In this document: in pieces, positions 32,768 through 42,961 of the stretch
Layout: each line of letters opens with the position of its first letter
How positions within the stretch are numbered: position 1 is the first letter of the stretch
Source: Tupaia tana
Lineage: Eukaryota; Chordata; Mammalia; Scandentia; Tupaiidae
DNA length: 64,000 nt
Reading direction: 5' to 3'
Assembly (NCBI GenBank): GCA_026018925.1
Contig: JAKSZU010000009.1
Location: forward strand, 37,562,415-37,626,414
Notes under the pieces: model-generated
The model's database searches: none
Seen by the model: only the letters and a program-made list of their open reading frames with translations
Told to the model about the DNA's origin: nothing
Translations under genes and position numbers: made by a program

Positions 32768-32977
32768 TGGGCTTTTTATAACCTCTGTACTTAAGCTGTA
32801 ATCTTAACATAGCCACCTCAAATCCTCAGTCATCTTAATACAGCCTTGTTCGTAGCGCTATGACTTCATAGTAGGGACATTCAATAAATAAATACACAAA
32901 GAATGTTCCATCTAAAATTAAACAGAAGTAAGTCTCCCATTTTCATGTGACTAATTTTATTTTCCAAACCAATTTAA
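32768..32977. other. Unassigned stretch
   Basis: No repeat or gene recognised. Confidence 0.4.
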
Positions 32978-32991
32978 AAGGATGTCATTAG

Positions 32992-33087
32992 GGGCTGGCA
33001 AGTCGTGTGATAGTTGAAACGCTGGATTCGCACATGGCAAAAATAATAATAATAAATATAAATAAATAATTTTAAAAATTCTAAAAA
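32992..33087 (+). mobile_element. tSINE-B with internal deletion
   Basis: The head runs directly into the tail: CGCACATGGC joins AAAATAATAATAATAAA, so box B and the pyrimidine stretch are lost. Flanks AAAAGGATGTCATT and AAAATGATGTCATT form the TSD. Confidence 0.82.
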
Positions 33088-33267
33088 AATGATGTCATTT
33101 GAAGGCATATTTTATCTATTTGGTTGTTTACATTTTACTCAACTTTATTCAAAAACAATACTGTAGTCAGTGGTTAAGTGCATGTATGTGTGTCTATATG
33201 TGTGTGTAAAGAGAAGTTATGTTCATACTGCAAGCATATGTATATAGGTGTATATACAGACATATAT

Positions 33268-33497
33268 ATTGCTATAGGGCAGGTATACTTGCCTGAGACA
33301 GAGAGATCAAAAGTGAGAAAGCACCCCCTGGAGGGATGGCCACCCTGCAGTCCTTTCTCCTCCATTCTACTCTCGGGATTTGCGGCACGTATGCATACAT
33401 ACCTGGTATGTTTTTCAAGCCACCAGGCCTGGGATTCAAACTATGTAGTAGCATAAGTAGGATTCAGCGGTCTTAACCTCCAGGCCATCTTCTGGCT
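33268..33497 (-). mobile_element. tSINE-D/A intermediate copy
   Basis: Old minus-strand copy with TGCTATAGGGCAGGTATACT end and GGATTTGCGGCACGTATG body. Confidence 0.68.
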
Positions 33498-33499
33498 TG

Positions 33500-33600
33500 C
33501 AAGTTTATATTTAATTCAACAAAGATTTGCTGAACATCTACTATGTGTGTGTCTCTGCTATTTATTACAGAAAATACAAAGAAGTGTGCACTATAAATAA
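33500..33600 (-). mobile_element. L2 3' end fragment
   Basis: TTCAACAAAGATTTGCTGAAC and ATCTACTATGTGTGTGTC match the reverse L2 3' end. Confidence 0.6.
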
Positions 33601-33693
33601 AGGTACCAATATCTACCACGCAAGGTAGAATATTCCATATATTATATGATTTCATATATAATATATAGATAATTATATATATGCAAATACATT

Positions 33694-33763
33694 CTGGGTC
33701 ATAGGGAAAGTCGTAATGTATTTTTGCACAGAAAAATACTTCGTGACTTTCCAGACGACCTAA
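33694..33763. mobile_element. Mariner-type MITE, copy 3
   Basis: CTGGGTCATAGGGAAAGTCG pairs with CGTGACTTTCCAGACGACCT across a loop containing TTTTTGCACAGAAAAA. Right flank TA; left flank mutated. Third copy of the family at 1965 and 26370. Confidence 0.75.
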
Positions 33764-33774
33764 TACATATATTC

Positions 33775-34860
33775 CACAAGCAAGGTCCAGAGAAAGTGCA
33801 ATACTGATGAGTCACAAGAGAGAAGTAACATATCTGGCTTAGGAGGGAACAAAATAAGATTTCCATATAGTGGGTGTCGTTTGAACGGGGTCTTCAGTGA
33901 TGGATTTGGCAGTCAGGGATTTAGGGAAACGCATGGCAGGGGTTGGGGGTAATGGGGACGTTCCAAGTATGAATACACCTAAGGAGAAGGGAACAGGATC
34001 TGTTGAAGTTAACCAGTTCAGAATTGCATTAATCTGTGAGTAAAAGAAATTCGATTATAGTGGCTGAAACACAGGAGGGTTATTTATCTCATGTGATGAG
34101 AAGTCCAAAGGTAGGCGGTTGCTGGTGTTGGTTTCGCAGTTCAACAATGTCAGGGCTGTTTGTCATTCTCTTGACCTTTCCCTCATGGAACCAAAACGTC
34201 TGCTGGAACTTAAAGCATCACATTCAAATTCCAGGCAGTGGGTAGAAGGAAGAGTCAAAAGGCAAAAAGGGCTTCCCAGAAGTCCTACCCCATGACTTCT
34301 GCCTATATTGTCCATCTCTATCTTTAACAAAAGACTAGGAAACAGATATTTTTAGCTGAGCCTAATATTCTAATAAGGAGGAGGCAGGGAGAACAGACAC
34401 TGGCTAGGCAGCAGTTTCCACAATGAACAGAAGTCAGGTTTGGCTTGGGTATTAAGAGTGGAAAGAGCATTTGTTAAAGCTGTACCGAGCAATTTGAAAA
34501 GGAAGAAATGTATCTTGCTCATGCTTGGCATCATTTTCGCTTTTCTGTAGCTTTCTGTGTATTTGCCTAAAATGAAATGAATAATCAGGGTGGAGGGTAC
34601 ATTGGGAGCACGGAGGTAGAACACCGTCAGTTGCTCAGAGAAGCCTGGCAGGTAGGCATGGCTGAAGTCTGATAGGCGAAGGGTGGCTTGGGGAGAGGCC
34701 TCGCATACGAAAGTCAGAAGGTCGGGAGAATTGTAAGCATTTCATGTTGGCTGATGCAGAGTGCATAAGCATCTGGGGAGAAAGGGCAGAGACACAGGTA
34801 GGGGCCAGATCATGAAGACTGTAAGTCATCGTAAGGCGTTTGGACTCTATCACTAGTTTT
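33775..34860 (-). mobile_element. L2 fragments around an unassigned core
   Basis: 33840-33960 (GGTGTCGTTTGAACGGGGTC) and 34740-34860 (GGGGCCAGATCATGAAGAC, then AAGGCGTTTGGACTCTATCA) are antisense L2. The intervening 34020-34630 is not recognised, though it resembles an old interspersed repeat around TTATTTATCTCATGTGATGA. Confidence 0.55.
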
Positions 34861-34889
34861 TAAATAAATTATTTAAAACAATAAAAATA

Positions 34890-35053
34890 GGAGCCAGTAG
34901 GTGGCATAGTGGTTGAGATGCTGGACTCCCACATGGCCGACCACAGTTCAAGTCCTGAACCTGGCGGCTTGATTTCTCACATTCCCTTTCTCTCTCTCTC
35001 TCTGTCTCTCTTTGGTCAAGTTAAAAAGTAATGATGATAAATATAATTAAATA
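34890..35053 (+). mobile_element. tSINE-B, outer member of a four-SINE nest
   Basis: GGAGCCAGTAGGTGGCATAG head and CTTTGGTCAAGTTAAAAAG. Its tail appears to resume at 35780-35826 (AAATAAATAATTCTTTAAAAAAA), after three inserted SINEs. Confidence 0.8.
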
Positions 35054-35054
35054 A

Positions 35055-35322
35055 GGGACCAGCAGATTGTGTACTGGTTACGTTGCTGAACTCCCATGTA
35101 GTTAACCGCTGCTGAAGTCCCAGATCTGGCAGCTTAAAACTCACACCTGGCGCTTGTGTGTGTGTACCCAAAATCCCAAGAGGAGACTGGCGGAGAAGGG
35201 ACTGCAGTGTGGCCATCCTCTCTGGGAAATGTTTCTCATTTTCTGTCTCTCTGTCTTTCTCTGTTTCTCCAGTGACAACATGCACCCTAAAGCAAAAACT
35301 CTCTAAATAATAATGATGATGA
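35055..35322 (+). mobile_element. tSINE-A, second member of the nest
   Basis: GGGACCAGCAGATTGTGTACTGG head to CCCTAAAGCAAAAACTCTC. It follows the motif GATGATAAATATAATTAAAT that recurs at about 35505. Confidence 0.82.
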
Positions 35323-35325
35323 TGG

Positions 35326-35504
35326 GGGCCAGCAGGTTGCATGGAGGTTAAGAGCGCTGGACTCCCACTTGACTGACCACGGTTCAAGTCCTGGGCCTGG
35401 CTGCTTACTTTCTCACTTTCTCTTTCTCTCCATCCCTCTTTGGTCCAATTAAAATAAATAGCTGTATAAATAAAGCTTAAAAAATAATGTTGATGATGAT
35501 GATG
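35326..35504 (+). mobile_element. tSINE-B, third member of the nest
   Basis: GGGGGCCAGCAGGTTGCATGG head and TTTGGTCCAATTAAAATAAA tail, with a GATGAT run before the repeated flank. Confidence 0.83.
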
Positions 35505-35526
35505 ATGATAAATATAATTAAATAAC

Positions 35527-35616
35527 AGACCAGCAGATGGCATAATGGTTACTTTGCTGGACTCCCACATAGTCAAACACAGTTTGAGTCCTGGACCCAG
35601 CAGTTTAAAACTCATG

Positions 35617-35650
<34 letters not shown>

Positions 35651-35779
35651 ATGCCCCAAATCCTGAGAGGAGTAATGGAGGAGAAAGGATTGTGGTGTAG
35701 CCATTCCCCCTGGGCTATGATTTCTTGCTTTTTGTCTCTCTGTCTCTCCAGCGAGTGCATGCGTCCTTAAGCAAAGATC
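35527..35779 (+). mobile_element. tSINE-A, inner member of the nest, with (TG)n
   Basis: CAGACCAGCAGATGGCATAATGG head. The TG stretch at 35619-35649 has expanded to about 15 units. Confidence 0.83.
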
Positions 35780-35859
35780 TCTCTTACAAATAAATAAAAA
35801 TTAAATAAATAATTCTTTAAAAAAATATTTTCTCACTTTTTTCATCTCTGCTCTCTTTC

Positions 35860-35970
35860 CTGATGAGTTTCATGAGAGCCTCTTGCTATTCATTACCGCA
35901 TTCCTAGAGTCTAGCACTGTGCCTGGTCCCTAAGGTCTACCCAACAAATTTGTGTTCTTTATGGAATGCT
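35860..35970 (+). mobile_element. L2 3' end fragment
   Basis: TTTCATGAGAGCCTCTTGCT, CTAGAGTCTAGCACTGTGCC and TGGTCCCTAAGG follow the L2 3' end in sense. Confidence 0.6.
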
Positions 35971-36109
35971 GTGGAAAAACTGTTGAACTAAATGTCCAGT
36001 GAAATCTTTGTTATTGCAGCTCTCTATCCTTAGACCAATATGCAGGTGATTCCCTGTGTTAGTTCAGGTCCTCCAAAAAGCAGATAAAATAAGATTAAAA
36101 ACACAGGAG

Positions 36110-36378
36110 GGACCAGCAGTTAGCGTAATGGCTATGTTGCTAGACTGCCATGTAGTCGACTACAGTTTGAGTCCCAGACTCGGCGGCTTAAACTCACTCC
36201 GGGCACATGTGCATGTGTGCCCAAGACCCCGAAAGGAGAATGGAGGACAAGAGATTGCGGTGTGGCCATCCTCCCTGGGGGGGTGATTTTTCGCTTTCTA
36301 TCTCTCTGTCTCTGTCTGTCTTTCTGGAGAGCACATGTGCCCTATAGTGAAAACCTCTCCAAAAAAGAAAAAAAAAAA
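36110..36378 (+). mobile_element. tSINE-A copy
   Basis: GGGACCAGCAGTTAGCGTAATGG head. Flanks AACACAGGA and AACATAGGA form a short TSD. Confidence 0.87.
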
Positions 36379-36428
36379 AAACATAGGAAATTTATTACAG
36401 ACAATTACTGTGATAGAAAATAAAAAGA

Positions 36429-36712
36429 GGGGACCAGCATATGGTGTAGTGGTTATGCTGCTAGACTCCCATGTAGTCAAACATGGTTTGAGTCCCTGAC
36501 CCAGCAGCTTAAAACTCATGCTGGGTGTGTGTGCGTGCATGGCCCAAAACTTGAGAACAGAATGGAGAAGGGATTGCGACATGGCCATCCCCCCGGGAGG
36601 TGATTTCTTGCTTTCTGTCTCTGTCTCTCCGGTGAGTGCATATACCCTATAGCAAAAACAAAACAAACAAACAAAAATAACAACAACAACAAAAAGAAAA
36701 CTCTCAAAAAAG
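36429..36712 (+). mobile_element. tSINE-A copy with CAA-rich tail
   Basis: GGGACCAGCATATGGTGTAGTGG head. The end reads CTATAGCAAAAACAAAACAAAC with CAA units, then CTCTCAAAAAAG. Confidence 0.83.
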
Positions 36713-37213
36713 AAAAATGAGAAAGGGTCCAGAAGTCTGGGGGAGACACCAGGCTGCATTGCAAGGACATTCTGACCTTGAATGAAGGAGAGACAGAGAC
36801 AGACACTGGGAGGAAGAAAGGAAGGCAAATGCAATGATGATTTTAGAGATAAACCCAGCAGCTCGGTCATTCTCCCGGCCGTGAGAGATCTCAGAAGCAC
36901 ATTCTCTGACTGCCAGGCCTGCCAACCCCAGCACTGGCATAAAGGCTCTTGTCCTGATCAGTGTCTTCCCTGTGTTCCAGTAATGGGGGTGTATTCTCAC
37001 CTCCGTCATTGTCTCCAAGCTCTAATTTATCCCTTTAGTCCATAAACCCAGTCACATAGTTCCTCTGGGACTGAGGTCTGCCTTACTCCCTAAATCTATC
37101 TACAGACTAGGGATCTCACCTTGAACTAGGGCAGCCATAACTAGCTCCTCACTCCCAATGGGCAAGTGTCCCTCATTCCAGCTGTCCACTTGCCTGCTGT
37201 CTGCCCTCCCCAC
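36713..37213. other. Unassigned stretch
   Basis: No repeat family recognised. With 36040-36110 and 36379-36428 it may be the remains of one old LTR or LINE now split by two SINEs. Confidence 0.3.
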
Positions 37214-37226
37214 AGGACAGTTTTTG

Positions 37227-37479
37227 TTTTGGAGAGGTTTTTGCTATAGGGCATGCACACTCACCAGAAAGACAGACAGAGACAGAGAGACAGAAAGTGA
37301 GAAATCACCCCCCAGGAGGGATGATCACACCAAAATCCCTTCTCCTTCATTCTCCTCTTGGGATCTGGGCATGCACGCACACGTGCCCAGCGTGTGTTTA
37401 AGCCACCGGGTCCAGGACTCAAACCACGGTCAACTACATGGGAGTCCAGTGACATAGCTGTTACACTAACTGCTGGTCC
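37227..37479 (-). mobile_element. tSINE-A copy
   Basis: TSD CAGGACAGTTTTT at 37214-37226 and CAGGACATTTTTT at 37480-37492. Confidence 0.88.
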
Positions 37480-37491
37480 CAGGACATTTTT

Positions 37492-37685
37492 TTAAACTTT
37501 ATTTATTTCACAAAAGAGAGATAGCATCCCCAAGAGGATACTGATGCCATGATCCACCTCTAGCTTCAGCCAGCCGCAGCTCAGGAAGGCCTCTGGACTT
37601 GTACCATGAGCCTTCCCACGTAGGATTGCCTCACAGAACATCACATCTTACTGCTGCACCACCATCTGCCCCCACCCACCCACCC
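37492..37685 (-). mobile_element. tSINE-C copy
   Basis: Minus-strand head GGGGGCAGATGGTGGTGCAG and a body with GCTGCGGCTGGCTGAAGCTA. Tail seen as CTTTATTTATTTCAC at 37500. Confidence 0.68.
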
Positions 37686-37713
37686 ATAGGTCATTTTTGA
37701 AGATAAAATTCTT

Positions 37714-37960
37714 GGGACCATTAGATGGCATAATGGTTACGTTGCTGGACTCCCACATAGTCAACCACGGTTCGAGTCCCAAACCTGGCAGCTTAAAACT
37801 CACGCCTGGTGCATGTGTGTGCATGCCCCAAATCCCGAGAATGGAGGAGAAGGGATTATGGTATGGCCAACCCGCTGGGGGGTGATTTCTCACTTTCTGT
37901 CTCTGTCTCACTGGCAAGCACACAGGCCCTATAGCAAAAATCTTTCTTAAAAAAAAAAAA
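37714..37960 (+). mobile_element. tSINE-A copy
   Basis: GGGACCATTAGATGGCATAATGG head, good box B (GGTTCGAGTCC) and CCTATAGCAAAAATCTTTC end. Confidence 0.85.
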
Positions 37961-38049
37961 ATTCTCCCTCGTTAGTTTTTTCACAGCCTCCTGGTTTTCT
38001 AGAACCGCCCTGTTGGAATAGAGAGGATCTGCCGCCTGTCTGTATTGCT

Positions 38050-38185
38050 CTGGTACAGGGTCTCCCTCTATAGGGTAGGTGTATCCACCCTCTTCATGCT
38101 CTAGAGTGAGATGAGGTTTCTTAGCTTACCCAAGGCCACATGGCAAACGAGCATCAAGGCTGAGGTTGAAACCAGGACTCTCTCA
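38050..38185 (-). mobile_element. MIR fragment
   Basis: GAGATGAGGTTTCTTAGCTT and CCAAGGCCACATGGCAAACG match the reverse MIR core. Confidence 0.6.
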
Positions 38186-38257
38186 GAAATAAATCGAAAA
38201 CTAACTAACTAAATAAATAAAAACTATAACATTAAAGAAAAAAAATCTGCCAGGAAG

Positions 38258-38344
38258 CTACCAGGTGGTATGGTGGTTAAGGGTGCTAAACTCCCACATG
38301 GTCCACCGTGGTTCAAGTCCCAGACCTGGCAGTTTGCTTTCTCA

Positions 38345-38392
<48 letters not shown>

Positions 38393-38468
38393 CTGCTGTC
38401 TGGTCAAATTAAAATCAATCAATCAATAAAGTTAAATAAAATTATTCTTTAAAAAAATAATTTTAAAA
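38258..38468 (+). mobile_element. tSINE-B, first of a five-SINE stack
   Basis: CTACCAGGTGGTATGGTGGTTAAGG head and a TC run at 38347-38389. Left flank TCTGCCAGGAAG at 38246-38257; right flank ATTGCCAGTGG at 38469-38479. Confidence 0.85.
38347..38389 (+). repeat. (TC)n microsatellite inside a tSINE-B
   Basis: About 21 TC units, an expansion of the normal B pyrimidine stretch. Confidence 0.9.
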
Positions 38469-38479
38469 ATTGCCAGTGG

Positions 38480-38737
38480 TGGGGACCAACAGATAGCATA
38501 ATGGTTACATGGCTGGACTTCCATGTAGTCAATCGCAGTTTGAGTCCTAGATTTGGTGGCTTAAACTCATGCCAGGTGCATGTGTGTGCGTGCCCAAGAT
38601 CTCAAGAGAAGAATGGAGGAGAAGGGATTGTGGTGTGGCCATCCCTCCAGGAAGTGATTTCTTGCTTTCTATTTCTCTGTCTCTGTGGCAAACTCACATG
38701 CCCTATAGCAAAAATCTCTCTCTAAATAATAATAATA
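38480..38737 (+). mobile_element. tSINE-A, second of the stack
   Basis: GGGGACCAACAGATAGCATAATGG head. Flanked on both sides by exact ATTGCCAGTGG (38469-38479 and 38738-38748). Confidence 0.9.
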
Positions 38738-38748
38738 ATTGCCAGTGG

Positions 38749-39010
38749 GGCCACTAGGTGGCATAGTGGTTAAGGTACTGGACTCCCACATGGCCAATTG
38801 CAGTTTGAGTCCCAGACCCAATGACTTGAAAAACACTGGGCATATGTGCATGCATGCTTGAAATCCTGAGAGGAGAATGAATAAGAAGGGATTTCGGCAT
38901 GATCATTCTCCCTGGAGAATGATTTCTTACTTTCTTTCTCTCTGTCTCTCTCACAAGTACACATGCCCTATGGCAAAAATCTCTAAAATAAATAAATAAA
39001 TAAATAAATA
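38749..39010 (+). mobile_element. tSINE-A (older), third of the stack
   Basis: GGGCCACTAGGTGGCATAGTGG head and an AAATAAAT tail. Flanked by ATTGCCAGTGG and ATTGCCAGAAG (39011-39021). Confidence 0.87.
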
Positions 39011-39021
39011 ATTGCCAGAAG

Positions 39022-39270
39022 TGGGCCCGTAGGTGGCATGGTGGTTAAGGCACTGGATTCCAACATGGTTGACCGTGGTTGAAACTGCAGACCCAGTGGC
39101 TTGAAAATCATGCCGGGTGTGTGTGCATGTGTGTCCAAAATCCTGAGAGGAGAATGGAGAGGAGATGCAGCATGGTCACCTCCTCTGGAGGATAATTTCT
39201 CACTTTCTGTCTCTCTCTTTCTCTCCAGTGAGTGCACATGCCCTGTGGCAAATTCCTTACAAAAAGAAAA
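39022..39270 (+). mobile_element. tSINE-A/D, fourth of the stack
   Basis: TGGGCCCGTAGGTGGCATGGTGG head. Flanked by ATTGCCAGAAG and TTTGCCAGAGG (39273-39283). Confidence 0.83.
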
Positions 39271-39272
39271 AT

Positions 39273-39293
39273 TTTGCCAGAGGGCACATGCAC

Positions 39294-39335
<42 letters not shown>

Positions 39336-39532
39336 GAGAGGGAGAGAGAGAGTACCCCCTCTCCCAATGTGGCATGGTCATTAGCAACCTTCTCTTCCAT
39401 TTCTTCATCCTGTCGGGATTTGGGGAATACACACACATGTGTCTGACGTGTTTTTCAAGTTGTTGGGGTGGGGATTTGAACTGTGGTTGGCCATGTGGAA
39501 TCTGCCTCCTTAACCGCTAGGCTATGTGTGGC
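39273..39532 (-). mobile_element. tSINE-D, last of the stack, with (GA)n
   Basis: Minus-strand D element. It starts TTTGCCAGAGGGCACATGC on plus, has a GA run at 39298-39350, and contains the ATCCTGTCGGGAT motif. Its own terminal TTTGCCAGAGG matches the stack target, so it may be the original target. Confidence 0.73.
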
Positions 39533-39551
39533 CATTCCAGACTGCCTTATT

Positions 39552-39821
39552 ATTTTTTTTCCCTTTCTTTAGTGATTCTTGCTACAGGGTGCTTGCACTT
39601 GCTGGAAAGACAGAGAGGCAGAGAGAGCAGAAAAGAAAGAAATCACCCTCCAGCGAGGATTGCCCTGCCACAATTCCTTCTCCTCCATTCTACTCTCAGT
39701 ATTTTAAACATGCCTGTACATGGGCCTGGCATGAGTTTAAAGCCACTGGGTCGGGAACTTGAACCATAGTCAACTACGTGGGAGTCCAGCGATGTAACCA
39801 TTATGCTATCTGCTGGTCCCA
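39552..39821 (-). mobile_element. tSINE-A copy (older)
   Basis: Complete minus-strand A element ending at GGGACCAGCAGATAGCATAATGG (reverse). Confidence 0.82.
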
Positions 39822-39852
39822 GACTATATTTTTGTTAAAAAAAAAGAATTAT

Positions 39853-40090
39853 TTTGGGACCAGCAGTTGGTGTAATGGCTATGTCGCTGGATTCCCATGT
39901 AGTCGACCGCAGTAAGGGTCCCAGACCTGGTGGCTTAAACTCATGCCAGGTGCATGTGCGTGCGTGTCCAGGATCCTGAGAGGAGAATGGAGGAAAAGGG
40001 ATTGCAGCTTGACCATCCCCCCTGGGAGGTGATTTCTCGCTTTCTGTCTGTTTCTTTCTGTCTTTCTGGCCTCTCCAAAGGCCAAAAAAG
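39853..40090 (+). mobile_element. tSINE-A with 3' deletion
   Basis: The GCGAGCGCACGCGCCCTATAG segment is missing: TTTCTGGC joins CTCTCCAAAGGCC. Flank AGAATTATTT is repeated at 39844-39853 and 40093-40102. Confidence 0.82.
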
Positions 40091-40094
40091 AGAG

Positions 40095-40265
40095 AATTAT
40101 TTAAATTTTATTTATTCATTCATTTTTTAAAATTTGACCAGAGAGATGCAGCGAGAGAGTGGGGTGGGGAAGATGAGAAAGCAAGCCAGTAGGTCCAGGA
40201 CTCAAACTGTGGTCAGCCATGTGGGAGTGTCCAGCTCCTTAACCACCATGCCACCTGCTGGCCCC
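40095..40265 (-). mobile_element. tSINE-B copy
   Basis: TTTGACCAGAGAGATGCAGC junction and minus-strand head GGGGCCAGCAGGTGGCATGG. Confidence 0.84.
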
Positions 40266-40289
40266 AACTGTCTTATTTTTAAAGTGTAC

Positions 40290-40475
40290 TTTATCAACCA
40301 CTATCTGACACTGTCTCCACTTCACAGAGCTAGCCACACTGTGCTGTGACTATCTGCTTACTTGTCCGTACATTTCTCCCTCAAGATGACAGCTTTCTGA
40401 AAGCCCTGCCAAAGCGCTGACATGGATTATAATAGGCAGTTAAGATGTGTTTCTGGAATAAATGAAGGAAGAAAG
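40290..40475 (+). mobile_element. L2 3' end fragment
   Basis: ATCTGCTTACTTGTCCGTAC and CTCAAGATGACAGCTTTCTG follow the L2 sense 3' end, ending GGAATAAATGAAGGAAGA. Confidence 0.55.
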
Positions 40476-40886
40476 GAAAGAAGGAACAAACACAAGAAAC
40501 CGTAGTAGCCAAGTTGCAGTCGTCACAGATTGGCTCCAGTCCCACGGCTTCTGAGGGCTTTGCAGCATTACAAGGGCCTGACCCTGTGAATCCGTATGTC
40601 TCCCAACACAAGTGCTTAATGACGAAATGGAAGCTGTGGGACAGTACTTTGTATTTACCCCAAGCCCTCAGCTGCTTAATGATCCAATAAAGAATTCAAG
40701 GAGTTGGAGTTTTAGAAATTTGAGAGATGAGATGTTTTCTGCCCGATAAGGAAGGAAAAAATGAACAAACAAAACCCTGGAAATTCTAAGATGTTTTATC
40801 TCGGAGAAGTAGGAGTTGCATGAGGGGAAGTGTGGTCATAACACTTGGAGGCAGCTTCCAGTGCACCAGATAGAAAATGAAATGAT

Positions 40887-41158
40887 AGAGGCCAGTAGGT
40901 GGATGGTGGTTAAGGCTCTGGACTCCCACATGGCCAACCGTGGTTTGACTACTGGACCTGGCAGCTTGAAACTCATGCCAGACACATGTGTGTGTGTGTG
41001 TGTGTGTGTGCTCAAAATCGTGAGAGGAGAATGGAGGAGAAGGGATTGAGGCATAGTCATCCCCCCTGGGGGGCGATTTCTCACTTTCTTTCTCTGTTTC
41101 TGTCTCTCCAGAGAGTGCATGTATGCTATATCAAAAATCTCTCTAAAGAAAGAAAGAG
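40887..41158 (+). mobile_element. tSINE-A (older) with TG run
   Basis: GGCCAGTAGGTGGATGGTGG head. TG expansion at 40987-41009. End CTATATCAAAAATCTCTC. Confidence 0.8.
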
Positions 41159-41159
41159 G

Positions 41160-41334
41160 AGTCACCAGCTGGTGTGGTGGTTAGGAGCGTTGGACTCCCA
41201 CATGGCCAAATGAGATTCAAGTCCTGGACACAGCAACTTGCTTTCTCACTTTCTCTCTCTCTCTCTCTCTCTGTCCCTCTCTGGTCAAATTAAAATAAAT
41301 AAATGAAACAAATAAAGTTCAATAATTCTTTATG
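41160..41334 (+). mobile_element. tSINE-B copy
   Basis: GTCACCAGCTGGTGTGGTGG head, TC run and GGTCAAATTAAAATAAATAA tail. Confidence 0.84.
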
Positions 41335-41632
41335 GGACCAGCAGTTGGTATGGCTATGTTGCTGGACTCCCATGTAGTCGACCGTGGTTCGAGTACCAGA
41401 CCCGGTGGCTTAAACTCAGGCTGGGCGCATGTGCGTGCGTGCCCAAGATCCTGAGAGGAGAATGGAGAAGAAGGGATTGCGGCGTGGCCATCCCCCCCGG
41501 GGGTGATTTCTCGCTTTCTGTCTCTATGTCTCTCTTTCTGGTGAGCACACGTGCCCTATAGCAAAATCCTCTCCAAAAAAGAAAAGAAAAGAAAAGAAGA
41601 AAAAAAAAAGAAAAGAAAAGGAAAGGAAACAA
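41335..41632 (+). mobile_element. tSINE-A copy with AAAAG tail
   Basis: GGGACCAGCAGTTGGTATGG head with a short deletion in box A. Tail is a GAAAA-type repeat from 41580. Confidence 0.85.
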
Positions 41633-42179
41633 CAGGAATAAAAGGACAAATAAAGATCTTACTGAGAAGTGAGTAAGTTGACTGGACGCAGGAACCTGTA
41701 ATGGTGCAGGGCTGGCAACGGTCCTGACTAGCAGTCTGCCTCTACCTTTCAACCCAACTCCGTGGATTCCATGTTGTTCCCTTATTCTGGGCCTTCATTT
41801 GCACCAAGGACTCGGTGTTGACCCTAAACATGAAGCGCCTCTTTGTTCTGTAATTGTCTCCTCTTCACAGACCAAGTGGCCTTCAGAGGCACTGATAGCC
41901 TAACAGCAAAACAAGGTTTGGTTCTGTGTGTCTCTAAAGTTCATGAAAACCATATGGAAACCAGTGCAAGGAAACCACATGGAAACCAGTGGAACACCCT
42001 GCCTCTCAAGCTGCCTTTCCATTTGCACAACCCAGCTTTAGCAACATAAATAAGCCACATGGGAAGAAAGCTTTGAGATGTGAATGAGGCACACACAGAG
42101 AAAAATACTATCAGCTAACAGAATCCCCTTCACTCACCTCCCCCTTGAATAACAGGTAGAAAGCTACAGCAGGCACTTA
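41633..42179. other. Unassigned stretch
   Basis: No repeat or gene recognised. A short internal duplication (AAACCATATGGAAACCAGTG / AAACCACATGGAAACCAGTG) lies at 41946-41992. Confidence 0.45.
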
Positions 42180-42385
42180 GACGTTAAGGTCGTGGTGTCT
42201 ACATCCGGTAGTTCTGCATTCAAAATAACAGATTTGCTACTTACTAGCAGGGTAATCCTGGGCAAGCCTCTTAATCTCTCCAAACAGTCTGCTCATGTCT
42301 AAACTGGGGCTGGACCAGATAACTGAGATAGGGTACTCTCAGTGTCTAGCAGAGTACTGGCAGGCAGTAAGCATCTCGTAAATAT
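42180..42385 (+). mobile_element. MIR
   Basis: TTGCTACTTACTAGCAGGGTA, CCTGGGCAAGCCTCTTAATC and GCAGGCAGTAAGCATCTCG follow the sense MIR consensus. Confidence 0.82.
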
Positions 42386-42552
42386 TCGTCAGAATAATTG
42401 AAGAATTATGGCATGCTCCAGTCCTGTATGAGGCACAGGGACTGTGTCAGGAAGACACCTGTGTCACTGCTTCAGTGGCAACCAGGCTTTCTCCCTCTGT
42501 ATTCTGAATACTCCAAGGAGAATGAAAAGGTTAGTCAGAATTCACTATGGGG

Positions 42553-42817
42553 GGAAACCAGCAGTTAGCGTAATGGCTATGTCGCTGAACTCCCACGTAG
42601 TCGACCGTGGTTCTCGTCCCGGACCCAGTGGCTTAAAACTCACGCCGGGCGCATGTGCATGCGTGCCCAAGATCCCGAGAGGAGAATGGAGGAGAAGGGA
42701 TTGCGGCGTGACCATACCCTCTGGGGGGTTATTTCTCGCTTTCTGTCTCTAGATCTCTCTCTGTCTGTCTGGCGAGCGCACGCGCCCTATAGCAAAAACC
42801 TCTCCAAAAAAAAAAAA
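42553..42817 (+). mobile_element. tSINE-A copy, reference-quality
   Basis: Full length with CpG-rich body. TSD TCACTATGGGG at 42542-42552 and 42818-42828. Contains TAGCGTAATGG (box A) at 42566-42576. Confidence 0.93.
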
Positions 42818-42961
42818 TCACTATGGGGCAGTGGGGGTGGGGGCAGAGGAAAGGAGAGAAGCAGATAGGAAAGAAATATGAAATGCTGTGCTTCTTCTCA
42901 GGATGCTTTTAAAGGCTCAGAGCTGCAATGACTTCTTTATTCCTTAGGATTGTCTGACTCT

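Noticed and set aside
35016-36900. Open frames of about 200 codons on the minus strand (35016-35615 and 36298-36900)
   Set aside because: They are built from the antisense of SINE copies and their microsatellites, with no conserved domain.
38246-39532. Tandem segmental duplication as the origin of the stacked SINEs
   Set aside because: The members belong to different families and differ in sequence and age; only the 11-bp flanks are shared, which favours serial insertion.
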